The translations under genes and the position numbers were made by a program. Below are positions 41,467-50,004 of a stretch of 64,000 bases of DNA, piece by piece (within the stretch, counting starts at the first letter, position 1; each line of letters begins with the position of its first letter). The notes under the pieces were generated by a model that saw nothing but the letters and a program-made list of their open reading frames with translations, ran no database searches and was not told the origin of the DNA. Source of the DNA: Microbispora amethystogenes (GTDB taxonomy: Bacteria > Actinomycetota > Actinomycetes > Streptosporangiales > Streptosporangiaceae); contig NZ_BOOB01000046.1 in the NCBI RefSeq assembly GCF_016863015.1, positions 62,001-126,000 of the forward strand. The letters run 5' to 3'.

Positions 41467-43424
41467 GCGTTCCTCTTCTTGTGGGGAGAGCGGCGCCCGT
41501 TGGCGCCTTGCGTGATCCGGTCGAGCATCACGCCGAGGAGGACCAGGGCGACGCCGGCGGCGAAGCCTTTGCCGTAGTCCTCCTGCTGGGCGATTCCGGC
41601 CACGACGTCGTATCCGAGGGCGCCCGCGCCGACGAGCGCACCGATCACCACCATCGCCAGCGTCATGACGATGCCCTGGTTCGCCGCGAGCAGCAGCGAG
41701 TTGCGGGCCATCGGCAGCTGGACCTTCCACAGCACCTGCCGGTCGGTGGAGCCCGCCGACCTGGCCGCCTCGATCACGGTGGCGGGCACCGCGCGCAGGC
41801 CGTCCTCGACGAGGCGGGCGACCACCGGCACCGCGTAGATGAGCGAGGCCACGATCGCGGTGAAGCGGCCGTTACTGAACAGCGCCACGGCCGGCAGCAG
41901 GTAGGAGAACGACGGCATCGTCTGCGCGGCGTCGAGGACGGGTCGCAGCCCGGCGGCGAACCACCGGGATCGCGCCGCCGCCACGCCGAGCGCGAGCCCC
42001 ACCGCGATCGTGATCAGCGAGGCGACCAGCACGATCGTCAGCGTCTCCATGCCGTGCTCCCACAGGTGCAGCGCGGCGACGCCCACCAGGCAGGCGGCGG
42101 CGACCAGACCGGCCGCGGGACCGCTCACCCGCCAGGCGAACGCCAGCACCGCCGCCGTGACCAGCCACCAGGGAGCGCTGGTCAGCACGTCCTGCAGCGG
42201 GTTGAGCAGCCCGTACGCCACCGTGTCGTTGAGGAAGCCGGTGAAGACGTACCAGTGCCCCTCGATCCAGTCGACCACGTCGTTGATGGGCCGGACGACC
42301 TGCACCTGCCACTGCTCGGGGAACTCCGTCGCGAGCGCCGGGGTCAGGGCGATCCCGGCGGCGGTCAGGACGGCGAACCCGCCCCAGCGGACGGCCCTCG
42401 CCCGGCGCCCGCCCTCGCGGCGCCGCGCCGCCGACCTGGTGACCCGGTCGAGCACGATGGCGATCAGCACGATCGCGACGCCGGGCACCAGCGCGGCGCC
42501 CACGTTGACCCGCGCGAGCGCCCGGATCAGGTCGACGCCCAGCCCGGGCGCGGCGATCAGCGCGACGAGCGGCACCATCGACAGCGCCGCGGCGATCGTC
42601 TGGTTGACGCCCAGCATGATCGTGTTCAGCGCCAGCGGCAGGCGCACCTTCAGCAGCGTCTGCAGGCCGGTCGCGCCGAGCGACTCCGACGCCTCGACCG
42701 TCACTCCGGGCACCCGCTGGACGGCCAGCGCGGTGATCCTGATCGCCGGCGGCATCGCGTAGATCATCGTGGCGATCGTCGCGGACGCCGGCCCGATCAG
42801 GAACAGCAGCAGGATCGGCGACAGGTACGAGAAGGTCGGCATGATCTGCATCACGTCGAGCACCGGGGTGACGATCCGGCGGACGCGGGCCGAGCGGCCG
42901 GCCCAGATCCCCAGGGGGATGCCGATCAGCAGCGAGAGCGTCACCGCCGACAGCGTCAGCGCGAGCGTGTCGACGCTCGCCTCCCAGAAGCCGAGCACAC
43001 CGACGCCGGCGAAGCCGGCCGCCGCGACGAGCGCGATCCGCCACCCGCCGGCAAGCCAGCCGAGACCGGCGGCGAGGCCGATGAGCCCGGGCCAGCCCAG
43101 CGCGACCAGCCCGCCCTGGACCAGCGTGTAGAGCTCCGCCACACCCAGCCGGATGTAGTTGACGACGTACAGGAAGATCGGGCTGCTGTTGCGGTTGGCG
43201 TCCACCCAGTCGCGGGCGTCGTTGAGCCAGTGGAACAGGGCGGCGTCGTCGTCGTGCGGCAGCACGGCGGTGCCGCGGAAGGCCGCGTAGAGCGCCACCA
43301 CCGCGACCACTCCCGCGGCGGGCCCGGCCCATCGCACGAGGCGCCGGGCCCGCGCCGGGCCGGGCACGGGCGGCGCGGGGGGCGGCATGGGGGGCGGCGC
43401 CGTCCGCACGGGTGCGCTCACCAC
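41463..43424 (-). CDS. double-length ABC permease (two fused ProW-type units)
   Basis: 653 residues from a GTG at 43422-43424 that shares a base with the ATPase TAG stop; a second GTG follows at once. After a Pro-rich cytoplasmic tail and one hydrophobic segment come two complete binding-protein-dependent permease domains. Unit 1 has SYLSPILLLFLIGPASATIA and EASESLGATGLQTLLKVRLP (EAA loop). Unit 2 has SFSYLLPAVALFSNGRFTAI and EAARSAGSTDRQVLWKVQLP. Each has about five to six membrane helices. Ordinary ProW/OpuAB permeases carry one unit and homodimerise; here one polypeptide supplies both halves. It sits between the ATPase and binding proteins in one minus-strand operon. Confidence 0.9.
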   Translation of the reverse strand: MVSAPVRTAPPPMPPPAPPVPGPARARRLVRWAGPAAGVVAVVALYAAFRGTAVLPHDDDAALFHWLNDARDWVDANRNSSPIFLYVVNYIRLGVAELYTLVQGGLVALGWPGLIGLAAGLGWLAGGWRIALVAAAGFAGVGVLGFWEASVDTLALTLSAVTLSLLIGIPLGIWAGRSARVRRIVTPVLDVMQIMPTFSYLSPILLLFLIGPASATIATMIYAMPPAIRITALAVQRVPGVTVEASESLGATGLQTLLKVRLPLALNTIMLGVNQTIAAALSMVPLVALIAAPGLGVDLIRALARVNVGAALVPGVAIVLIAIVLDRVTRSAARRREGGRRARAVRWGGFAVLTAAGIALTPALATEFPEQWQVQVVRPINDVVDWIEGHWYVFTGFLNDTVAYGLLNPLQDVLTSAPWWLVTAAVLAFAWRVSGPAAGLVAAACLVGVAALHLWEHGMETLTIVLVASLITIAVGLALGVAAARSRWFAAGLRPVLDAAQTMPSFSYLLPAVALFSNGRFTAIVASLIYAVPVVARLVEDGLRAVPATVIEAARSAGSTDRQVLWKVQLPMARNSLLLAANQGIVMTLAMVVIGALVGAGALGYDVVAGIAQQEDYGKGFAAGVALVLLGVMLDRITQGANGRRSPHKKRNA

Positions 43425-44494
43425 TACGCCTCCCCGCTCACGCCCGCGGAGACCGGCGGGACCGGCGGGGCCTCGGTCCTGGGCCGCACCGCGCCGAGGA
43501 TGTCGACCCGGCTCACCACGCCGACCAGTTCGCCGCCGTCGACGACGCGGATCGGCCGGTCCGATCCCATCGCGGCCGGAACCGCGTCGTGGATGACGGT
43601 GCCGGCGGGAAGCTCTGGACCGTCGAGCGGCTCTCCCGGCTCGGGGTCCCGGCAGATCCAGCGCAGCGACAGCACCTGGGAACGGGGGACGTCCCGCACG
43701 AAGTCGGCCACGTAGTCGTCCGCGGGCGCCCCCACCAGCTCCTCGGGGGTGCCGACCTGCACGATCGCGCCGGCCCGCATGATCGCGATCCGCTCGCCCA
43801 GCTTCAGGGCCTCGGACAGGTCGTGGGTGATGAAGACCATGGTCTTGCCGACCTCGCGGTGCAGCCGGATGACCTCGGCCTGCATGTCGCGCCGGATCAG
43901 CGGGTCGAGCGCGCTGAACGGCTCGTCGAACAGCAGCACCTCCGGGTCGACGGCCAGCGCGCGGGCCAGGCCGACCCGCTGCTGCATGCCGCCGGACAAC
44001 TGCTCGGGATAGGAGTCCTCATGGCCCTCCAGCCCGACCAGCGAGAGGATCCGTCCGGCCTTCTCGTGCCGCTCGGCCTTGCCCATGCCCTGGATCTCCA
44101 GGCCGTACGCGACGTTGTCCACGACCCTGCGGTGCGGGAGGAGACCGAAGTGCTGGAAGACCATGCTGACCCGATGGCGGCGCAGATCCCGCAGTTGCCT
44201 GGCCGACATGGCGCACACGTCCTGGCCGTCGATCAGCAGTTCGCCCGCCGTCGGCTCGATCAGCCGGGTGAGGCAGCGCACGAGCGTCGACTTGCCGCTG
44301 CCCGACAGGCCCATGACGACGAAGACCTCGCCCGGCCGCACCTGGAAGCTGACGTCCCTGACGGCGGCGGTGCAGCCCGTCTTCGCCCGCAGCTGCGCGG
44401 GCTCAAGATCGGCGTCGGGGCTGCCGATGATCCTGCCGGCCTTGGGACCGAAGATCTTCCAGAGCCCGCGAACCTCGATCGCGGCTGTGCCCAC
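43424..44494 (-). CDS. glycine-betaine/choline-type ABC transporter ATPase
   Basis: 356 residues from a GTG at 44492-44494 after GAGGGGAAATCACA. ProV/OpuAA-type: an N-terminal extension ([20 protein letters not shown]) before Walker [10 protein letters not shown] (62-70), Q-loop [10 protein letters not shown], signature LSGGMQQR (166-173), Walker B VLLFDEP (186-192) and the switch His in ITHDLSEAL. The C-terminus (about 280-340) has CBS-like sequence ([20 protein letters not shown]) but only enough for about one CBS motif rather than the usual pair, so ionic-strength sensing may be altered. First gene of the operon ATPase-permease-binding proteins. Confidence 0.9.
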   Translation of the reverse strand: MGTAAIEVRGLWKIFGPKAGRIIGSPDADLEPAQLRAKTGCTAAVRDVSFQVRPGEVFVVMGLSGSGKSTLVRCLTRLIEPTAGELLIDGQDVCAMSARQLRDLRRHRVSMVFQHFGLLPHRRVVDNVAYGLEIQGMGKAERHEKAGRILSLVGLEGHEDSYPEQLSGGMQQRVGLARALAVDPEVLLFDEPFSALDPLIRRDMQAEVIRLHREVGKTMVFITHDLSEALKLGERIAIMRAGAIVQVGTPEELVGAPADDYVADFVRDVPRSQVLSLRWICRDPEPGEPLDGPELPAGTVIHDAVPAAMGSDRPIRVVDGGELVGVVSRVDILGAVRPRTEAPPVPPVSAGVSGEA

Positions 44495-45004
44495 TGTGAT
44501 TTCCCCTCACTTCGCGGTCGCCCGCGAGGCGGCGTGGACGCCCGGAAACGCCACAGCACGGCGCGGAGGCTGCCGCTCACACGCCGTGGATGAAGAGCGG
44601 GGGGCCAACGACTCCTCAGGGCACACGCACAGGCGTTGCTCAATTCGCAACACGGATCCTGTTTGACAACAGGACTGAGGCTAGGCCCCAAACGCCCCAC
44701 TTATGGGGAAAAACGCCTTCTGCTCGCCATATCGTGACCGTCCGGTGATCTTTACAATCACCGGTCGTTCCGGGCGGTGAAGACATGGCAGCGGGCGGTG
44801 AAAGCACGACGGCACGGGGTGAGGACCCGGTCACGTGAGTGAAGCGCAGCGGTGGAAGCGGGGCCGAGAGCGCTGCGGTGAAAGCGCGAGGGTGGAAGCT
44901 TGGGGCCGAGAGGGCGGCGGTTGGAGCGCGGCGGTGCGCCGCGGGTGCGGCCGCCCCGGCGGGACGGCGCACCAACGGCGCACCGGTGGCGCCCCGGCCT
45001 CCCG
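44495..45004 (-). promoter_or_regulatory. 510-base region upstream of the betaine-type operon with hairpins
   Basis: Holds no convincing gene. On the strand of the ABC operon it offers three hairpins: CCGGTGAT/ATCACCGG (44742-44749 and 44757-44764, perfect 8-bp arms, 7-base loop), CCTGTT/AACAGG (44658-44663 and 44668-44673, 4-base loop) and GTTGC/GCAAC (44635-44639 and 44647-44651). The region around 44635-44765 is AT-richer than its flanks and probably carries the promoter and an operator. I cannot match it to a known riboswitch. Confidence 0.45.
44774..44945. repeat. degenerate GCGGTGAAAGC-type repeats beyond the helical-repeat gene
   Basis: The motif (G/A/T)GCGGTG(A/G)AAGC recurs irregularly (around 44775, 44796, 44849, 44876, 44922 and 44934), together with two copies of GGGGCCGAGAG. 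It lies downstream of the stop at 45005 on the minus strand and is another degenerate duplication cluster at a gene end. Confidence 0.4.
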
Positions 45005-47320
45005 TCAGAGGCCGTACTCCTTGGAGATCCGCTCGTGCCGCTCGGCCTCGATGCCGACCTCGCGGGCGAGGTCGAGCCAGGCCAGCGGGTGGGACCACTG
45101 CTCGGTGACGTCGTCCAGGACGGCGTCCAGATCCGCGGGCCGTACGGCGGGCGGGATCGCGATCCAGCCGAACACACCGGGAAGCTGCTCGCCGCTGGCG
45201 GGGTGGGTGACGCGGTAGTTCTCGTCGCTGTAGACCCACATCGGCCAGCCGCGCTCGGCCAGGACCTCGTTGAACTCGGTCCACTCGTCCTCCGACGGCG
45301 CGGCGCCGTCGAAGAACCAGCTCGTGTAGCCGCCGGGACGCAGCATCGTCACCCCGGCGAAGGGGATCACGAAGCTCTCCCGCTCCTCCTCGCCCTCCGG
45401 GATCGGCTCCAGCGGCCGGGGGTCGATCACGACCACGTCGCCCGCGTTGTACTCCATGCCGCGCGGCTGCGGGATCGCGAGGCGGGCGGTGGCCGGGCCG
45501 GTCCGTACGGCGAGGACCTCACGCTGGCTGCCGTCGGGGGCGGGGAGGATCACCCGGACGAGGTGCCACTCCTCCTCGATCGGCCCCTCACCCTGCTCGA
45601 TCGGCATGCCGAGCCCGGTCGCGGCGGCCCGTACGGTCGCCCAGTCCTCCACGGCGGTGGACATGACGATGACCCGCCAGACGTCCTCCTCCTCGGCCTC
45701 GCCCGTCTCCAGCAGCGGCTTGAGGATCTCGGCCGCCTTGCCGTTCTCGCCGAGCTGCTGGACGGCGCCCGACCACAGGCGGCGCGCCTCCAGCCCGCCG
45801 CCGTTGGCGACCGCCAGCTCCGCCTCGGCCGCCGTCTGCTCCCACCGCTCACGCGCGCGGTGCAGGCGGGCGAGCGCGAGGTGGGAGGCGGTCTGCGGCA
45901 GGCGGGCCGCGAGGCTCTCCACCCGCTCGTCCTGACGGGCCTCGATCAGCAGGCCGGTGAGGTAGGCGAGGTCCTCCTCGCCCGCGGCGGCCGGGTCGGC
46001 GTCCTCGGCGAGCGCCTTCCAGTAGATGTCGGCGCCCACCCCGGGGTAGCCGAGGAACCCGAGGGTGGTGGTGTGCCGGCGGGTGGCCTCCAGGTCGGTG
46101 CCCGACAGCGGCCACAACCAGCCCACCCAGCGCTCGGGGTCGGCCGAGCTGCCGTCGGCGGCGTCGAAGTAGGCCACCAGCTCGTCGCGCGGGCCGGGCG
46201 CCGGCGCCTCCTTGGCCGCGTCGGCCGCGGCGCGCAGCTCGGCCACCCGGTCCGCCAGGCCCTCGGTCGCGCGGAGGCCGGCGAGGGCCGCCTCCGCCTC
46301 GTCCGCGAGCAGGCGGGCCTGCCACAGGCCCTGCCGGGCGACGGCCAGGTGCCCGGCGGTGAGGGCGAGCTCGAAGCGGGCGCGGTGGCCGCCCATCGTC
46401 TCGAAGTACGTCATCCACTGGCGCAGGATGCGGCCGAGCTGCCAGCTGTTGGCGATCGAGCCGCCGCCGGCGACCAGCATGCGGACGGTGTGCGCCCACT
46501 CGACCCACTCCCGCGGGTGGTCCCCCACCACGTCGAGGTCGGGCAGGGCCTCCACGGCCTCCTGCGTGCGGTCGAGCGTGACCAGCACCAGCGACCGGAG
46601 CAGGGCCTCACGGCGGCCCTTCGCGACCGGGTCGTCGGGCTTGAAGCCGGTCGAGGCGTCCAGCGCGGTCAGCGCGTCGCCGGGACGTCCGGCGGCGAGC
46701 AGCGCCCGCGCCGAGGCGGCGCCCAGCTCCCAGCTCGCCTCGCGCCCGGCCCCGCGCAGCCGCTCGACGGCCGCCTCCGCGTACGCCACGCCCTCGGCCG
46801 CCTGGCCGGCGTCGACGAGCGCCAGGACATACTGCGTGGCCAGTCCGGAGAAGGCCAGCGAGTCGGGACCCACGCCGTCGAGCGCGGCGCCGAGCGAGCT
46901 CAGCCGGGTGGCCGCGTAGCCGGGACCGTCGGTGTTGGCCTGGGTGACAGCCAGGATCTCCACGCCGCCGGGGGCGGCGGGGCACTCGCTGACGTCGCCC
47001 CGCTCCGCGAACTCCGCCAGCGCGGCGGCGTCGTCGAGCGCGACGGCGCCCATGGCGCGGTCGCCCACCCGCCCCAGCAGGTGCCAGTAGCGGGCGAAGA
47101 GCTCCAGCCACGGCTTCTCGAGGGACTCGGCGTGCTGTGTGATGGCCGGCGCCACGACGTCCAGCTGGGCGAAACGGCCCTCGAGCGCCTGCGCGGGCAC
47201 GTCGCCCAGCGCCATGGCGAGCCCCGTGTTGCCCGCCTCGTGCAGTTCACGCTGGGTGCCGCCGACCCAGGCCCAGATGTCCACGTCCATGGGCAGCCAG
47301 TCTGCCAGGTCGCCGACCAT
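45005..47320 (-). CDS. large helical-repeat (TPR-like) protein of unknown function
   Basis: 771 residues from the ATG at 47318-47320; an ATG ten codons later is equally possible, and the frame extends upstream only as an artefact under the neighbouring gene. Residues about 20-530 are Ala/Leu/Glu-rich paired helices resembling TPR/HEAT repeats (ALVDAGQAAEGVAYAEAAVE; LAVANGGGLEARRLWSGAVQ). Residues about 540-771 form a different, aromatic-rich domain (TARLAIPQPRGMEYNAGDVV; GGYTSWFFDGAAPSEDEW; GVFGWIAIPPAVRPADLDAV). No signal peptide or membrane segment, so cytoplasmic. I do not recognise the C-terminal domain. A scaffold or interaction role is the most that can be said. The stop is followed by a degenerate repeat cluster. 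Confidence 0.72.
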   Translation of the reverse strand: MVGDLADWLPMDVDIWAWVGGTQRELHEAGNTGLAMALGDVPAQALEGRFAQLDVVAPAITQHAESLEKPWLELFARYWHLLGRVGDRAMGAVALDDAAALAEFAERGDVSECPAAPGGVEILAVTQANTDGPGYAATRLSSLGAALDGVGPDSLAFSGLATQYVLALVDAGQAAEGVAYAEAAVERLRGAGREASWELGAASARALLAAGRPGDALTALDASTGFKPDDPVAKGRREALLRSLVLVTLDRTQEAVEALPDLDVVGDHPREWVEWAHTVRMLVAGGGSIANSWQLGRILRQWMTYFETMGGHRARFELALTAGHLAVARQGLWQARLLADEAEAALAGLRATEGLADRVAELRAAADAAKEAPAPGPRDELVAYFDAADGSSADPERWVGWLWPLSGTDLEATRRHTTTLGFLGYPGVGADIYWKALAEDADPAAAGEEDLAYLTGLLIEARQDERVESLAARLPQTASHLALARLHRARERWEQTAAEAELAVANGGGLEARRLWSGAVQQLGENGKAAEILKPLLETGEAEEEDVWRVIVMSTAVEDWATVRAAATGLGMPIEQGEGPIEEEWHLVRVILPAPDGSQREVLAVRTGPATARLAIPQPRGMEYNAGDVVVIDPRPLEPIPEGEEERESFVIPFAGVTMLRPGGYTSWFFDGAAPSEDEWTEFNEVLAERGWPMWVYSDENYRVTHPASGEQLPGVFGWIAIPPAVRPADLDAVLDDVTEQWSHPLAWLDLAREVGIEAERHERISKEYGL

Positions 47321-47373
47321 GACCCAAACAGCACGCCGACCCGAACAGCGCGCGCCCGTGCTCGGGCTCCCTC

Positions 47374-48141
47374 TCAGCGGGTGAGGGCCACCTCGGACGC
47401 CTGCCCGAGCAGCGCCGTGAGCTCGGCCAGCTCCGCCGGGCCGAGCACGGAGAAGGCGCGGGCGAGCAGGTCGTCGGTGAGCTCCTCCGCCCTGGCCCTG
47501 CGCTCCACCGCCTCGGGCGAGGGCTGCGGGTACGGCTCGGGCCACGCGAGGAACCTGGCGAAGTCGGACGTGCGGTCGAACGAGACGGGCGCCCCCACGC
47601 CGTCCCCGGCGACGAGCGTGGCCTCCAGCGGGCCGACACCGCAGCTCACCACGGCCACCGCGTGGAGAGCGCCGCGCAGTTCCCGTACGACGTGGAGCAG
47701 GTGGGCCGTCAGGGCCGGCCCGCCGTCCGGGCGGGGCATGGCCCGCCACCCCGCGAACAGCGGCGCGCAGAAGGGGTCGGACCGGTCGGCGACGACGGCG
47801 AGGAGCTCCGACAGCCGGTCGGCCTCCCGCAGCCCGGCGAGCCTGCGCCGTCCCCAGTCGTGGCAGGCGGAGGCGTAGAGCGCGGCGGCCTCCTCGGCCG
47901 CGATCTTGCGCCCGCCCTCCCACGACTCGCGGACGTGCCCGGGGTGGAAGAAGACGACCGCGGCGACCACGACGTCCGCGTCCACCTCGCCGAGGACCCC
48001 GCACCTGCCCCGGAAGTACATCTCACGGCCGCCGAGGCCGTGGCGCTCGCACAGCGCCTTGACCTCCCGCGAGAGCATGAAGCCTCCGCCGAGACTCCCG
48101 ATCGCCGCCTTCGTCGTCACCACCGCGTCACGCGGATCCAT
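47374..48141 (-). CDS. SCO6745-like family protein
   Basis: 255 residues from the ATG at 48139-48141, with AGGAGGGG five bases upstream. An all-alpha cytoplasmic protein with EMYFRGRCGVLGEV, VVVAAVVFFHPGHVRESWEG, SDPFCAPLFAGWRAMPRPDG and ELRGALHAVAVVSCGVGPLE, matching the actinobacterial SCO6745 family (four-helix-like proteins of unknown biochemical function, found in some biosynthetic clusters). It lies 54 bases upstream of the helical-repeat gene on the same strand and could be co-transcribed with it. It sits directly downstream of dapF, where other actinomycetes would soon reach hflX. Confidence 0.7.
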   Translation of the reverse strand: MDPRDAVVTTKAAIGSLGGGFMLSREVKALCERHGLGGREMYFRGRCGVLGEVDADVVVAAVVFFHPGHVRESWEGGRKIAAEEAAALYASACHDWGRRRLAGLREADRLSELLAVVADRSDPFCAPLFAGWRAMPRPDGGPALTAHLLHVVRELRGALHAVAVVSCGVGPLEATLVAGDGVGAPVSFDRTSDFARFLAWPEPYPQPSPEAVERRARAEELTDDLLARAFSVLGPAELAELTALLGQASEVALTR

Positions 48142-48212
48142 CCACCCCTCCTAGGTCCAGATGTGAGACTCAGAGTGAAGGATCAGAACAAGGTTCCGCA
48201 AGCGTCCGGGAC

Positions 48213-48254
48213 GATCAGAGGCCGGCGGTCAGAGGACGGCGGTCAGAGGACGGC
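48213..48254. repeat. 14-bp tandem repeat containing the dapF stop codon
   Basis: Three adjacent 14-base units: GATCAGAGGCCGGC (48213-48226), GGTCAGAGGACGGC (48227-48240) and the same again (48241-48254). The dapF stop (48243-48245, minus strand) lies in the third, so each unit provides a TGA on that strand. Confidence 0.75.
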
Positions 48255-49055
48255 GGGCCACTCGCCCGAGGCCACCAGGACAGCGGGACCGGCCAGGTGG
48301 CTCGTCTCCTCGGTGAGCGTGACGGTCACCGTGCCACCGAGCACCCGGACCTCCCAGGTGCCGGTCGTCTCGCCGGCCGCGCGGGCGGCCGCGACGGCCG
48401 TCGCGACGGCGCCGGTGCCGCACGAGCGCGTCTCCCCCGACCCCCGCTCGTGCACGCGCATCGACACCGTACGGCCGCCCACGGCGTTGAAGATCTCGAC
48501 GTTGACGCCCTCCGGGTAGACCCCCCGGTCGAACTCGGGCTCCCGGCCGAGGTCGAACCCGGCCACCGGCTCCTCGACCAGGCACGCCAGGTGGGGGTTG
48601 CCCATGTTCACGTTGACGCCGCGATATTCGCGCCCGTCCACGACCGCGCGGCTCTCCCCCAGCACCCGCGGCCTGCCCATGTCGATCGAGACGTCGCCCG
48701 ACACGCCGAGCCGTACGCGCTTGACTCCCCCGCGCGTCGCGACGGCGAACTCGCCGGGCGCCGCGAGCCCCGCGTCCACCAGATAGCGGGCGAAGACCCG
48801 GAGGCCGTTGCCGCACATCTCGGCGAGGCTGCCGTCGGCGTTGCGGTAGTCCATGAACCACTCGGCCTCGCCGGACTGCTCGGCCGCCTCCTGGCACAGC
48901 TTGGCGCGGACGACGCGCAGCACGCCGTCGGCCCCGATGCCCGTGCGCCGGTGACACAGCGCCGCGACCTGCGGAGTGGACAGGTCGAGCCGGGCGTCCG
49001 GGTCCGGCAGGATGACGAAGTCGTTCTCGGTGCCGTGCCCCTTCAGAAACCGCAT
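48243..49055 (-). CDS. dapF: diaminopimelate epimerase
   Basis: 270 residues from the ATG at 49053-49055. Converts LL- to meso-diaminopimelate for lysine and peptidoglycan synthesis. The two catalytic cysteines are in MCGNGLRVFA and SCGTGAVATA; MRFLKGHGTENDFVIL and NMGNPHLACLVEE are family landmarks. The length is normal. It follows miaA by about ten bases on the same strand, the standard actinobacterial order. The expected downstream hflX is displaced by about 38 kb, with an SCO6745-like gene next instead. The stop codon lies in a 14-bp tandem repeat. Confidence 0.95.
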   Translation of the reverse strand: MRFLKGHGTENDFVILPDPDARLDLSTPQVAALCHRRTGIGADGVLRVVRAKLCQEAAEQSGEAEWFMDYRNADGSLAEMCGNGLRVFARYLVDAGLAAPGEFAVATRGGVKRVRLGVSGDVSIDMGRPRVLGESRAVVDGREYRGVNVNMGNPHLACLVEEPVAGFDLGREPEFDRGVYPEGVNVEIFNAVGGRTVSMRVHERGSGETRSCGTGAVATAVAAARAAGETTGTWEVRVLGGTVTVTLTEETSHLAGPAVLVASGEWPAVL

Positions 49056-49064
49056 GGCAGCAGT

Positions 49065-49976
49065 CTAGGAGGCGCCGGTGATCACGGTGATCGCGCGGTC
49101 GGCCAGATCGGGCGCGTCGAAGGGCAGCCAGACCACCCGCGGATCGCGGCGGAACCACGACTCCTGCCGCCGCGCGAACCTGCGGGTGGCGCGCACCGTC
49201 TCCGCCCGCGCCTGCTCCTCGGTCCACTCCCCGGCGAGGAACCGCAGCACCTGCGCGTAGCCGAGCGCCCGCCCGGCCGTCCTGCCCTCGGCCAGGCCGC
49301 GCGCGGCGAGCGCGCGCACCTCGTCCACCAGCCCGGCCTCCCACATGCGGGCGACCCGGAGCTCGATCCGCTCGTCCAGGACCGGCCGCGGCACCTCGAC
49401 GCCGATCTGCACGCTGTCGTAGACCGCGTCGTACGACGGCATGGTCGCGGAGAACGGCCGCCCGGACAGCTCGATGACCTCCAGCGCGCGGACGATCCTG
49501 CGGCCGTTGCTCGGCAGGATGTTCTCGGCGGCCACCGGGTCGAGGCTCTTCAACCGGTCGTAGAGAGGCGCCGGGCCGGTCTCGGCGAGTTCCTTCTCCA
49601 GGCGCTCCCGCGCGTCGGGGTCCGTGCCGGGGAACTCCAGGTCGTCGAGGACGGCCCGCACGTAGAGCCCGGAACCGCCCGCCAGGACGGGCGCGCTGCC
49701 GCGCGAGCGCAGGTCCTCGACCAGCGGCCGGGCGAGCCGCTGGTATTCGGCCACGCTGGCCGTCCGGGTCACCGGCCAGATGTCCAGCAGGTGGTGCGGC
49801 ACCCCACGCCGCTCCTGGAGCGACAGCTTCGCGGTGCCGATGTCCATACCCTCGTAGAGCTGCATGGAGTCGGTGTTGATCACTTCGCCGCCCAGGCGGA
49901 GCGCGAGCTCGACGGCCAGGTCGGACTTGCCCGCCGCGGTCGCGCCCACGACGGCGATCACAGGTAGCTGCCCCAC
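49065..49976 (-). CDS. miaA: tRNA dimethylallyltransferase
   Basis: 303 residues from a GTG at 49974-49976 (GGAGGG is only two bases away, so a GTG five codons later is an alternative). Transfers dimethylallyl to A37 of tRNAs reading codons that start with U. P-loop GATAAGKSDL (11-20), NTDSMQLYEGMDIGTAK with the substrate Asp/Ser, GGSGLYVRAVLDDLEFPGTD, and NGRRIVRALEVIELSGRPFS. MiaB, the enzyme that methylthiolates the MiaA product, is encoded about 4 kb away on the same strand (53550-55073), so both steps of ms2i6A37 synthesis are in the window. Confidence 0.96.
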   Translation of the reverse strand: MGQLPVIAVVGATAAGKSDLAVELALRLGGEVINTDSMQLYEGMDIGTAKLSLQERRGVPHHLLDIWPVTRTASVAEYQRLARPLVEDLRSRGSAPVLAGGSGLYVRAVLDDLEFPGTDPDARERLEKELAETGPAPLYDRLKSLDPVAAENILPSNGRRIVRALEVIELSGRPFSATMPSYDAVYDSVQIGVEVPRPVLDERIELRVARMWEAGLVDEVRALAARGLAEGRTAGRALGYAQVLRFLAGEWTEEQARAETVRATRRFARRQESWFRRDPRVVWLPFDAPDLADRAITVITGAS

Positions 49977-50004
49977 ACCCTCCAGTGTCCCAGGGACGGG
50001 GAGG

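Noticed and set aside
44900-47878. 992-codon plus-strand frame opposite the helical-repeat gene
   Set aside because: Antisense to a consistent helical protein, no start signal, no family motif.
47321-48004. Upstream extension of the helical-repeat gene to about 999 codons
   Set aside because: The extension lies in another frame over the SCO6745-like gene, which has a strong ribosome-binding site, and is low complexity.
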